Positions 1 to 6,294 are shown, counted from the first letter of the stretch. The stretch: 7,632 bases of DNA from Candidatus Saccharimonadota bacterium (GCA_013816445.1 JACDEK010000041.1:1-7632), one strand, 5' to 3'. The notes: generated by a model not told the origin, from the sequence alone. Numbers and translations: made by a program.

Positions 1-576
1 GGCATACGTACTAAACTTAAATCCACGGGTGTAATCAAACTTTTCAACGGCACGTAAAAGCCCGGTATTACCTTCTTCAATAAGATCAAGTAGATCTAAG
101 CCCCGACCAATGTATTTTTTGGCAATACTTACAACAAGTCGTAAATTGGCTTCAGCCAGAGCATCTTTAGCAGCCTTGTCGCCTTTTTCAATACGTTTTG
201 CTAAGGCTACCTCTTCTTCACCTGTAATAAGCGGAATTTTACCGATTTCACGTAAGTACAAACGTACAGAGTCATCAGCAATATCTTTTATATATTCATC
301 GCTTGTGGCTTTTTCGACATCTTCTTCAGGCTCTGTCTGCCAAATCATCTTATCTTTTTGATCAACTACTTCTACACCTTGATCGATAAGTGCTGAATAC
401 AAATCATCTAGGCCTTCAATGTTATTTTCGGCATCTGGAATATCACTCATTATTTCTTGCTGAGTAACAAAACCTTTTTGACGACCCTTGGCTACTAGCT
501 TATCTATAGCATTCTGTAGCTGAGTTTCTTCATCATTGAGTACTGGTGGCGTTGGTTTTTTAGGGGCTTTGGGCAT
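1..576 (-). CDS. rpoD: RNA polymerase primary sigma factor (sigma-70), N-terminal part, cut by window edge
   Basis: This is the principal sigma factor, which directs RNA polymerase to -10/-35 promoters. The 192 visible codons run without a stop to the window edge, so the C-terminal part (rest of region 2, regions 3 and 4) lies outside. Residues about 20-72 form a compact helical region 1.1-like segment, followed by an acidic linker (EPEEDVEKATSDE). Region 1.2 starts at about residue 101 (DSVRLYLREIGKIPLIT), region 2.1 at about 141 (AEANLRLVVSIAKKYIGRGL), and region 2.2 at about 161 (DLLDLIEEGNTGLLRAVEKF). The last visible residues, GFKFSTYA, are the hallmark sequence leading into region 2.3. 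The ATG at 576-574 has GAGGAG 8 bp upstream, inside the last codons of dnaG. The gene is 5 bp behind dnaG and almost certainly co-transcribed with it, as in the classical macromolecular synthesis operon. Assignment as primary rather than alternative sigma rests on region 1.1, region 1.2 and the dnaG neighbourhood. Confidence 0.96.
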   Translation of the reverse strand, partial: MPKAPKKPTPPVLNDEETQLQNAIDKLVAKGRQKGFVTQQEIMSDIPDAENNIEGLDDLYSALIDQGVEVVDQKDKMIWQTEPEEDVEKATSDEYIKDIADDSVRLYLREIGKIPLITGEEEVALAKRIEKGDKAAKDALAEANLRLVVSIAKKYIGRGLDLLDLIEEGNTGLLRAVEKFDYTRGFKFSTYA

Positions 577-581
577 ATAGT

Positions 582-2336
582 TCACTCCTCGTTAACTAAG
601 GCTTGATATGATAATAATAATTTCTTCACTTCACCTTGATCGCCCACAGCTTCTGCTTCGGCAATCAAACGAGTCAATTGTCTTTTGGTTTTTTCGATCA
701 CTATCTTTTTTAGTCTATATATTTGGGTAAAGGCTTCGAGCCGTGCGTCGTGATCTGACTCAGCAGAATACACGTGTTCTCCCCGTAATGAAAGTATCTT
801 AACATAATCAGAAAATTTGGGCAATAGTTTTGCCAGCCGAGCAGTATTAGCTTTTGGGTTATCTCTCAGAACGAGAAATATCGGCTTATGCAGATCTGAG
901 AGGTTCTCGTAATCAATATCTTGCAAAACATCTCTTGAAGGCAAACGTGCTAGCATCAACTCGAGTGTAATGCGCTCAATCTTTTCAGCTCGCGTTAATT
1001 GTCTCTTGGGCTTACTACTCTGCACCTCTGGCTCAGCTGAGATGATTGTCACGGGCTTGCGCTCTAAGCCGGTCTCAATTTTCTGCTGAAGAGTTTGCTC
1101 TGGTACATCAACAAGTTGGGCAAGCTTTTTTACATAATGATGTTTTTCTATTTCATCATGTAAATGCGCAACAGTGGGCAAGACAAAGTTGGCAAATTGT
1201 TTCTTACCAAGAGCTGTTTTGACATCAAACTTAGTCTTAGCAAAAGAAAATATATAATCTGGTGCGTATTGAGCTAACCTTACAGCCTCATGCCAAGCCT
1301 TAGAGTCTTTGGTTATTAGCTCATCCGGATCTTTCGCATTCGTATAACTTATAACCATTAGCTTGGCGTCAATTTCACCAGCCATCTCTACTACACGCTG
1401 GGTTGCTTTAATACCAGCATCATCTTGATCAAAACACAGCTTGATGTTTTTAGTCAGTCGAGAAAGTATGCGTAGTTGCTCAAGAGTTAAGGCCGTACCG
1501 CTAGAGGCGACGACGTTTTTTTGGCCACCATTAGCTAAAGCAACAACATCCATATTGCCTTCAACAACTATCACTTCATCAAGCGTACGAATACTGTCTT
1601 TTGCTTGCAATAGGCCATAAATAGCTGAGCTCTTGTGGTACACCGAGCTATCGGGAGTATTGATATACTTGGCACTGTCTATGTTTTCTTCTAAAATTCT
1701 AGCTGAGAAACCCACTACCCTACCCTGAGAATCAAAGATAGGAAACATCACCCTACTCCTAAATAAATCATAGACAGTATCTCGCCCGTCTTTTTGCCGC
1801 GCTAGCCCGGCATCTTTGAGCTCTGACTGAGTAAAGCCTTTTTTGAGTAAATAATTACTGAGTGACTCCCAGGTATCTGGGCTATAACCCAGGCGAAAAG
1901 CTTTAATAGTTTCAGGCTTAAGGCTGCGTTTTTCACGAAAATATTTGAGAGCTTCAGGGTTTTTAGAAAGGGTTAAATGATAATATTTCATTGCAATTTC
2001 TAACGCATCATAGAGCCGAGTATTTGATTTACTCTTTTGCCCGTCTGCCTGGCTACGAGGCTTGAGCTCTAATCCAGCCTTTTTTGCCAAAATCTCTAAG
2101 GCCTCTCGAAACTCCATGCCCTCCATAAGCATCACAAAACTAAATACGTCACCTCCTTGTCCAGAGCTAAAATCGTGCCAAATCCCTTTATCGCTGCTTA
2201 CCATAAAGCTAGCAGTTTTTTCTGCTTTAAATGGGCTCATGCCTTTCCAGTTGCTACCCGCTTGTTTGAGAGGAATATAGCTACTCACTACCTCCACAAT
2301 ATCAAGCCGACTTTTTATTTCTTCAACCTCATTCAT
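582..2336 (-). CDS. dnaG: DNA primase DnaG with a zinc-ligand-free CHC2 domain
   Basis: DnaG makes the RNA primers for DNA replication and works with the replicative helicase. From the preferred start (MNEVEEIKSRLDIVEVVSSY) the protein has 584 residues, a normal length. Residues about 1-90 align by eye to the CHC2 zinc-ribbon domain, but the usual Cys, His, Cys, Cys ligands are Ser34, Lys37, Asp55 and Ser58. The core has the RNA-polymerase-like signature VMFPIFDSQGRVVGFSARIL (about 196-215), KYINTPDSSVYHKS (223-236), and a TOPRIM domain with EGNMD (Glu259, Asp263), FDQDDAG (Asp303, Asp305) and KDPDE (335-339), so catalytic metal binding looks intact. The divergent C-terminal part (about 430-584) is where the helicase-interaction domain should lie. 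A longer frame opens at an ATG at 2375, adding 13 residues. I prefer 2336 because family N-termini begin with this IEEIKSRLDIVEV-type helix and a -10-like hexamer sits 6 bp upstream. The alternative start cannot be excluded. rpoD follows in the same operon. Confidence 0.96.
   Translation of the reverse strand: MNEVEEIKSRLDIVEVVSSYIPLKQAGSNWKGMSPFKAEKTASFMVSSDKGIWHDFSSGQGGDVFSFVMLMEGMEFREALEILAKKAGLELKPRSQADGQKSKSNTRLYDALEIAMKYYHLTLSKNPEALKYFREKRSLKPETIKAFRLGYSPDTWESLSNYLLKKGFTQSELKDAGLARQKDGRDTVYDLFRSRVMFPIFDSQGRVVGFSARILEENIDSAKYINTPDSSVYHKSSAIYGLLQAKDSIRTLDEVIVVEGNMDVVALANGGQKNVVASSGTALTLEQLRILSRLTKNIKLCFDQDDAGIKATQRVVEMAGEIDAKLMVISYTNAKDPDELITKDSKAWHEAVRLAQYAPDYIFSFAKTKFDVKTALGKKQFANFVLPTVAHLHDEIEKHHYVKKLAQLVDVPEQTLQQKIETGLERKPVTIISAEPEVQSSKPKRQLTRAEKIERITLELMLARLPSRDVLQDIDYENLSDLHKPIFLVLRDNPKANTARLAKLLPKFSDYVKILSLRGEHVYSAESDHDARLEAFTQIYRLKKIVIEKTKRQLTRLIAEAEAVGDQGEVKKLLLSYQALVNEE
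585..590 (-). promoter_or_regulatory. Shine-Dalgarno site of rpoD inside the dnaG 3' end
   Basis: GAGGAG reads on the minus strand as the two final glutamate codons of dnaG and sits 8 bases before the rpoD ATG. It fixes the rpoD start and suggests translational coupling, because ribosomes finishing dnaG end on the rpoD initiation site. It also shows that the organism uses classical anti-Shine-Dalgarno recognition for an operon-internal gene. Confidence 0.85.
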
Positions 2337-2342
2337 AGCTAT

Positions 2343-2348
2343 AGTATA
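2343..2348 (-). promoter_or_regulatory. Putative -10 element of dnaG-rpoD, leaderless geometry
   Basis: TATACT (5 of 6 matches to TATAAT) lies on the minus strand 6 bp before the preferred dnaG ATG, so a normally spaced transcript would begin at or very near the A of the start codon. No Shine-Dalgarno sequence precedes this ATG. The -35 region is weak: the hexamer 17 bp upstream is TCGGTT. A second TATAAT occurs in the right arm of the nearby terminator stem and could serve the longer dnaG frame instead. Confidence 0.5.
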
Positions 2349-2377
2349 CCTGTTTATACATAAATAACCGAACATAA

Positions 2378-2413
2378 AATTCCCTGATTATACATACGTA
2401 TAATCAGGGAATT
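2378..2413 (-). terminator. Perfect 16-bp stem-loop, terminator of the 100-residue gene
   Basis: The arms at 2378-2393 and 2398-2413 are exact reverse complements (AATTCCCTGATTATAC and its complement) around a 4-base loop. On the minus strand the hairpin begins 9 bases after the stop codon of the small gene and runs into TTTTATGTT, a short U-rich tail, so it is best read as an intrinsic terminator insulating that gene from dnaG. The stem is AT-rich with one GGGA/TCCC block. On the plus strand no gene ends nearby and the tail (ATTATTACT) is poorer. Confidence 0.8.
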
Positions 2414-2422
2414 ATTACTAGA

Positions 2423-2725
2423 TCAGGATGGAGCTGGAGCGACCGACGTGTGTTGAGTACGATCCTCAATCTCCAAGAAACCTGGCCGTGCAGCCAAGTA
2501 GTTTTGAATCGCCTTTACGCCCACTCGAAAGTATAGGGTTTCATCAGCATGTGGAGTCATAGCTGTCATAGCATTAAGCGCGATGCTGTCAAGGGTACTT
2601 ATACACTTGTACTTATACGTACCTATCATGTCTACTTCTAGTACTTCTTTGACAGCTGCAGCTGAAAGCTTTGTCAAAACCTTTCTATTACATGTTGCTA
2701 CGCTATTGATATAGGTCCGGGTCAC
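2423..2725 (-). CDS. Unrecognised 100-residue protein, strongly expressed by its signals
   Basis: I do not recognise this protein. It has 100 residues, no signal peptide, no membrane segment and roughly balanced charge. By eye there is a helix-prone stretch at about 14-32 (RKVLTKLSAAAVKEVLEV), another at about 43-56, and a segment LYFRVGVKAIQNYL at 64-77, followed by a polar tail ending in APAPS. Two cysteines (12 and 41) are present without a metal-binding pattern. The GTG start is supported by AGGAGG 5 bases upstream; the nearby ATG that overlaps this site is followed almost at once by a stop. The gene has its own promoter and a perfect terminator, so it is a monocistronic unit between the hydrolase and dnaG. 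These signals make it a real gene rather than a chance frame. FRVGVKAI faintly resembles the C-terminal FxxGKAL region of HU-type DNA-binding proteins, but that is too weak to name it. Confidence 0.82.
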   Translation of the reverse strand: MTRTYINSVATCNRKVLTKLSAAAVKEVLEVDMIGTYKYKCISTLDSIALNAMTAMTPHADETLYFRVGVKAIQNYLAARPGFLEIEDRTQHTSVAPAPS

Positions 2726-2730
2726 AGCAT

Positions 2731-2736
2731 CCTCCT
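2731..2736 (-). promoter_or_regulatory. Strong Shine-Dalgarno site fixing a GTG start
   Basis: AGGAGG on the minus strand is a perfect core match to the usual anti-Shine-Dalgarno sequence and is followed after 5 bases by GTG, the start of the 100-residue protein. The ATG that begins between them reads ATG CTG TGA and stops at once, so it cannot be the start. Confidence 0.85.
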
Positions 2737-2753
2737 CAGGGAAAGGTACATCA

Positions 2754-2781
2754 CTACCTCGGTCATTCGGTCACGAGGTAG
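2754..2781 (-). promoter_or_regulatory. 5'-leader stem-loop upstream of the 100-residue gene
   Basis: CTACCTCG and CGAGGTAG (8 bp, perfect) enclose a 12-base loop. The predicted transcription start from the promoter just upstream falls at about 2781, so the hairpin would lie at the extreme 5' end of the mRNA. The sequence also holds the heptamer TGACCGA twice, one base apart, mostly inside the loop. No U-tract follows, so it is not an obvious terminator of the hydrolase. It could be an mRNA-stabilising 5' hairpin, a protein operator, or part of a switch, since CCUC of the left arm could also pair with GAGG of the ribosome binding site. The role is inference. Confidence 0.5.
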
Positions 2782-2787
2782 GTTTAC

Positions 2788-2816
2788 TTTATATCATAAA
2801 TACAATAGTTATTCAA
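2788..2816 (-). promoter_or_regulatory. Sigma-70 promoter of the 100-residue gene
   Basis: On the minus strand TTGAAT (2816-2811) and TATAAA (2793-2788) are separated by exactly 17 bp, with an extended -10 TG one base before the -10 hexamer. This is the best promoter match in the window. The -35 box overlaps the last codons and stop of the hydrolase gene. The predicted start is at about 2781, giving a leader of about 55 bases with a hairpin and a strong ribosome binding site. Confidence 0.65.
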
Positions 2817-3393
2817 TAGTATTAATAATATCGATCACCTTAAGAAGCTCTGGAAACTCAGTGAGGTCTCGAGAAAGAAAATGACCCATACCATGAAGCT
2901 CTAGTGAGTAACCCCCTAGCAAATCCACTAACTCCTTGCTACGAGCTGGTTCTACCATAGTATCGTCGTCTGAATAGATATGATAGATTTCGGTAGCTTT
3001 ATCCTGTACAAGTTTCAAATCTGGCGCTGGAGAGAAAAATTTTTTATGATCAGTTTTATCGGTATTATTTGAATTGTTACGTGGTTTTACTGACAAAAAT
3101 CCTGAAACAAGTATCAGAGCCTTGACTTTGTCTGACTGAGAGTATTCAGATAAGTACCTTAATAAAACATACGTACCAAGTGAGTGGCCAACCAAAATTG
3201 TGTTTTCATCAAGTGTACCGCTAGTTTGTTTAACTGTCTCTACCCACTCAGTTATACTTGGTTTTTTGGCATTTGGCATTGCAGGGTTTAAAACTTCATA
3301 ACCTTGCTCGCGCAATTGCATAGCCAGCCAGCCAAGCCAACCCCTTTCAGGCTTATCTGCCCAGCCATGAATAATTACAACTCGTTTTTTCAT
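2809..3393 (-). CDS. Small alpha/beta hydrolase, RBBP9/YdeN-type serine hydrolase
   Basis: This 194-residue protein has the layout of the RBBP9/YdeN family of compact alpha/beta-hydrolase-fold serine hydrolases. It starts with a strand and HGW motif (VVIIHGWADKP, residues 5-15). The nucleophile elbow is GHSLG with Ser71, the acid is probably Asp144 in YSDDDTMV, and the catalytic His171 is in GMGHF, so the triad is complete and in the usual order. It has no signal peptide and should be cytoplasmic. Family substrates are poorly defined (small ester-type activity), so no specific substrate is assigned. A short Asn/Lys-rich insert (NNSNNTDKTDHKK, about 106-118) precedes the acid-bearing segment. 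The ATG at 3393 has no Shine-Dalgarno sequence but has TATAAT 7 bp upstream. It is divergent from the HAD gene and shares a very short promoter region with it. Confidence 0.9.
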   Translation of the reverse strand: MKKRVVIIHGWADKPERGWLGWLAMQLREQGYEVLNPAMPNAKKPSITEWVETVKQTSGTLDENTILVGHSLGTYVLLRYLSEYSQSDKVKALILVSGFLSVKPRNNSNNTDKTDHKKFFSPAPDLKLVQDKATEIYHIYSDDDTMVEPARSKELVDLLGGYSLELHGMGHFLSRDLTEFPELLKVIDIINTIE

Positions 3394-3400
3394 TAAGTAT

Positions 3401-3406
3401 ATTATA
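3401..3406 (-). promoter_or_regulatory. Consensus -10 of the hydrolase gene, leaderless geometry
   Basis: TATAAT (6 of 6) on the minus strand lies 7 bp before the ATG at 3393, placing the predicted transcript start at the ATG or one base before it. No convincing -35 box is found 16-18 bp upstream, and no Shine-Dalgarno sequence is present. The region is AT-rich and partly palindromic, so a plus-strand promoter here is also possible. Confidence 0.55.
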
Positions 3407-3431
3407 CCTTACTCTCTCAAAGTACTTATGG

Positions 3432-3460
3432 TTTTGAATACTCATAAGATTGTCTATAGT
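3432..3460 (+). promoter_or_regulatory. Putative promoter of the HAD gene, leaderless geometry
   Basis: TATAGT (3455-3460, 5 of 6 matches) lies 6 bp before the ATG at 3467, so the predicted start is the A of that ATG. Upstream, TTTTGA is 17 bp away, or TTGAAT (3434-3439) 15 bp away, both imperfect -35 candidates. There is no Shine-Dalgarno sequence before either 3467 or the earlier in-frame ATG at 3428. This site is the main reason for choosing 3467. Confidence 0.45.
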
Positions 3461-3466
3461 AGCTAT

Positions 3467-5422
3467 ATGCACACATACTTCTTACAAAAAAAGCTTGAGA
3501 AGCTTCAACCCAAAAGCCTTACAGTGGATATTTTCGACACCATACTTTTACGTACATGGGCTCCTGAGCAATGGCGATTTTTTATCCTAGCAAAGGCTAT
3601 GCAGACTGAATTTGCACGGGCAAATATTCCGGTTACTCGGTATTTTATTTATACCCATCGCAATGAATTTACACGTCTGCTCAGAGACACAAATATTCAA
3701 GCTGGTCACGATCATGAGACGACTCATACCAAAATATTTAAACTAATCATTGGTGAAGTGGTACGTCGAAGCTCAGTAAAACTTTCTAAAAAACAAGTAG
3801 AAATTCTTTTGAAGTGCCTTACTCAAATAGAATTAAAGTTTGAAATATCTCAACTTAAACCAAATAAGTCTCTTCTTAAGGCTCTGAAAGCACTACCCAA
3901 AAAAACCAAGGTATACTTTGTTAGTGATATGTATCTTGAAACACCTCAACTCAAAAAACTACTCAAAGCACACTCTATAGATATATTTAGTGATGGTATA
4001 AGCTCAGCAGATCATCTGCATGGAAAATCTAGCGGCCGTTCTTTTGAAAGGTTACAAGATAAACACCTTCAAATAGATTTTAGTACAAACCTTCATATTG
4101 GTGACAATAGAATTTCTGATGCCACTAATCCAAAAAGGCTCGGTATGCAAACTTTTTGGCTATATTTACCTCTCCATAGAAGTAAGTTATTTATCGGTAA
4201 ATATTTGTTTAAGATAATGTTAAAACTACGCGTTAGACAAATTTATTCTGAACAGCAAGATCGTTTTTCTGAAAAATTAGAAGAGCTCGAATATCAAGAA
4301 GGTACTAATGCTCAAGCATCAACTCTAGAAGCTCAGGGAATTGGTTGGATTTTTGCACCAGCCGTTATTTACTACTTACATTCGCTTGGTTTAACGAGTA
4401 ACCTCAAAGAGTCAGTTCCAATCTTCGTCACAGGTGAAAGTGAAGTATTTTCAGATCTCTATAATCAGCTTGGCTTTGGTACAGCCAAAACATTACCCAG
4501 CTTGAACCGCACAAGTTTAATTCGAGCATATGTGGCTATTTTAGACAAAAAAAATGTTCAGCTAGAAACTATGCTTCCTTTTGTTAAAAAAATACTGCGT
4601 CGTAAGAATAAGCTCAATGCTTTAGCTACCCTTGGCATAGCAAAGCCCGGTAGTAATTACTATTTTCTTCTCGGTAAGAAGTCTCAGTCTACATCAGCAC
4701 TAAAAGAGATTGATTTAACTGCTGCACGAAAGCTCTGGCAAACAGAACTAAAAAACACACTCAAACAATGGCAAAAAGTAACAAATAAGAAATCGCAAAG
4801 CTATATAATTACTGATATTGGCTGGAACGACACTGTTCAGATACTACTAAGCGAGATACTTGCAGAATCAAATGTAGCTTCTCAACTAAGTGGAGTATAT
4901 CTGGGGCGCACCGGTACAAATATATTTGACCAGAGAATTATCACTGCATCAGAAGGTGTGATCTTCAATTCTCTCAATGATGACAATGCACTATACCTCT
5001 ACCAGCCTGAGGTATGGGAAAGTTTTTTGAACCGAGATAATAAAAACAACCCAACTCGCAAACATATTCTTGATGGCATAAAGGCCTGCATTGAATATTT
5101 TAATCGCAGTGGCCTAACGGCTGAAGAATTTTACTTTCAGAATGAGCAAAAATTAATTGAAGAACTACAGTTTCCCTCAAAACATATGATCTCTACCCTA
5201 GCGAAGCTTGATTTTGACTATGGTACTCAAGATGAGCCAATCTGCCCGATGATAAACACACATTCAAGTACTCTCAAGGTTTGGAAAATGCTTCTTTTAG
5301 ATCGCAATGCATTCAAATCATTCTACTTTCATCAAGGATGGAAATGGGGCGCGGCAACCTATTATCATTTTCGTTTGCCGTATAGGCTGTGGCGCTTTAA
5401 GACCAAGAAGCCCAGTTTCTAG
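3467..5422 (+). CDS. Two-part HAD-superfamily hydrolase (COG5610-like), probable surface-glycan role
   Basis: From the preferred start (MHTYFLQKKLEKLQPKSLTV) the protein has 651 residues. The N-terminal HAD phosphohydrolase domain shows all four motifs: DIFDT (nucleophile Asp21), VYFVSDMYLET (motif II, Ser153), HGKSSG (Lys187) and HIGDNRISD (Asp213, Asp218). The DxFDT form, with Phe two residues after the nucleophile, is typical of the DIFDTLL-type HAD proteins rather than of the DxD class. A basic linker (about 240-265) leads to a C-terminal domain with a Rossmann-like look: VPIFVTGESEVFSDLYNQL (about 317-335), YIITDIGWNDTVQILL (446-461) and LSGVYLGRTG (475-484). DIGW followed by a YxG-type strand is seen in COG5610-like proteins often encoded in capsule or glycan loci. 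The substrate is unknown. An in-frame ATG at 3428 would add 13 residues, without a ribosome binding site. The stop interlocks with that of the convergent sulfotransferase gene. The domain call is secure and the glycan role is inferred. Confidence 0.88.
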   Translation: MHTYFLQKKLEKLQPKSLTVDIFDTILLRTWAPEQWRFFILAKAMQTEFARANIPVTRYFIYTHRNEFTRLLRDTNIQAGHDHETTHTKIFKLIIGEVVRRSSVKLSKKQVEILLKCLTQIELKFEISQLKPNKSLLKALKALPKKTKVYFVSDMYLETPQLKKLLKAHSIDIFSDGISSADHLHGKSSGRSFERLQDKHLQIDFSTNLHIGDNRISDATNPKRLGMQTFWLYLPLHRSKLFIGKYLFKIMLKLRVRQIYSEQQDRFSEKLEELEYQEGTNAQASTLEAQGIGWIFAPAVIYYLHSLGLTSNLKESVPIFVTGESEVFSDLYNQLGFGTAKTLPSLNRTSLIRAYVAILDKKNVQLETMLPFVKKILRRKNKLNALATLGIAKPGSNYYFLLGKKSQSTSALKEIDLTAARKLWQTELKNTLKQWQKVTNKKSQSYIITDIGWNDTVQILLSEILAESNVASQLSGVYLGRTGTNIFDQRIITASEGVIFNSLNDDNALYLYQPEVWESFLNRDNKNNPTRKHILDGIKACIEYFNRSGLTAEEFYFQNEQKLIEELQFPSKHMISTLAKLDFDYGTQDEPICPMINTHSSTLKVWKMLLLDRNAFKSFYFHQGWKWGAATYYHFRLPYRLWRFKTKKPSF

Positions 5423-6288
5423 TCTAAAAAATCAGAATACACATACCCTAACTGAGTAGCAATATCTATAAGACCTGGCGTCTCAAGAGTTAAGTTCTGA
5501 ATAGCTCGCAAATTCTTTCTTGATTGCAGTTTGCTAACAAGCTTAGTCTTGAGACGCATAGGGTTAATATCAAACTCTTTCTGACCCATCTCTTCATAGC
5601 GATTCACTAGAATCTTTTTATCAACATACCCTAAATAAGCCCCCGGGTTCCCACCTATTGCATGCAAGGGCATTTTAGCTTCAAGCATACGTTTTTCAAA
5701 GCCTTCACCAACAAACCCACAAACTTGCCGCAAAACACGCTCTGGGGCCCTTAAAAAGTCTTCAAGACGCACAACCAGACATGGAAGCCCAAGTCTACTG
5801 CACGTTCGCATAGCATCGAAGTATGTATCGCGCCAAGCATTTGCTTCGGCCCATAGAGGCTCTATACCTCTTTGTTTACAACTCTGCAGATAAGAAACTG
5901 GATTCTTAGTAAGAATTATAACTTTTGTTTGATCTGACAAATCCTTACTTGTACTAACACGTAGCCAGTCAATAAGCTTTGATCCATCAATCACAATTGG
6001 TTTTTGTGTAATTTTTCTAATGTAGTCAAAAGTTTTAATAGGCGACATATTACCTATTTTTTGTATATTCTTTTCTGAAAAAATTTTACACTGTTGATCC
6101 GTAATTAAACAGTTCGTACAGCTCGCAGGGTGCTTGCTGTGATTATACTGCTTTATGTAAGCTGGAATTCTATTAATTTCACCAACGTACAACATACGCG
6201 AATGCGAGTTTAGCGCAGAACCAATCAAAGTCGAGCCTGAATACGCCGTACCTACTATATAGACAGTTAGTTTATCAGATTTTTTCAT
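5419..6288 (-). CDS. PAPS-dependent sulfotransferase family protein
   Basis: This 289-residue protein should transfer a sulfo group from PAPS to an acceptor, probably a carbohydrate or lipid. The 5'-phosphosulfate loop is GTAYSGSTLIGSALNSH (residues 13-29), followed by LYVGEINR (33-40) as in bacterial Sulfotransfer_3-type enzymes. A cysteine cluster CTNC...C (Cys57, Cys60, Cys67) matches the CxCG...C segment often seen in this group. The 3'-phosphate site is at about 122-136 (KVIILTKNPVSYLQS): Ser136 is kept, but the usual RDPR core reads KNPV. IGGNPGAYLG (211-220) matches the conserved GGNP region of the family. No signal peptide or membrane segment is visible. The ATG at 6288 has no Shine-Dalgarno sequence; a -10-like TAGACT lies 6 bp upstream. 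It sits tail-to-tail with the HAD gene, overlapping by 4 bp. The family is secure; the acceptor and the donor source are unknown. Confidence 0.87.
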   Translation of the reverse strand: MKKSDKLTVYIVGTAYSGSTLIGSALNSHSRMLYVGEINRIPAYIKQYNHSKHPASCTNCLITDQQCKIFSEKNIQKIGNMSPIKTFDYIRKITQKPIVIDGSKLIDWLRVSTSKDLSDQTKVIILTKNPVSYLQSCKQRGIEPLWAEANAWRDTYFDAMRTCSRLGLPCLVVRLEDFLRAPERVLRQVCGFVGEGFEKRMLEAKMPLHAIGGNPGAYLGYVDKKILVNRYEEMGQKEFDINPMRLKTKLVSKLQSRKNLRAIQNLTLETPGLIDIATQLGYVYSDFLD

Positions 6289-6294
6289 GCTGTT

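Noticed and set aside
110..361. Plus-strand open frame of 83 codons
   Set aside because: It lies entirely antisense to the rpoD coding sequence, whose conserved sigma-70 regions explain the DNA; there is no ribosome binding site or recognisable product.
2062..2363. Two plus-strand open frames of 72 and 68 codons
   Set aside because: Both are antisense to the conserved N-terminal part of dnaG and its promoter and show no family-like sequence.
2423..2725. Calling the 100-residue protein an HU-type nucleoid protein
   Set aside because: Only the short FRVGVKAI segment resembles HU; the length, N-terminus and the central beta-arm region do not match.
2754..2781. Leader stem-loop read as the terminator of the hydrolase gene
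   Set aside because: The stem is followed on the minus strand by TGATGTACC rather than a U-tract, and the promoter of the next gene lies between it and the hydrolase stop.
3490..3504. AAGCTT-GAG-AAGCTT inverted repeat
   Set aside because: It lies within the coding sequence for KLEKL and is explained by repeated Lys-Leu codons in a helix; no regulatory context.
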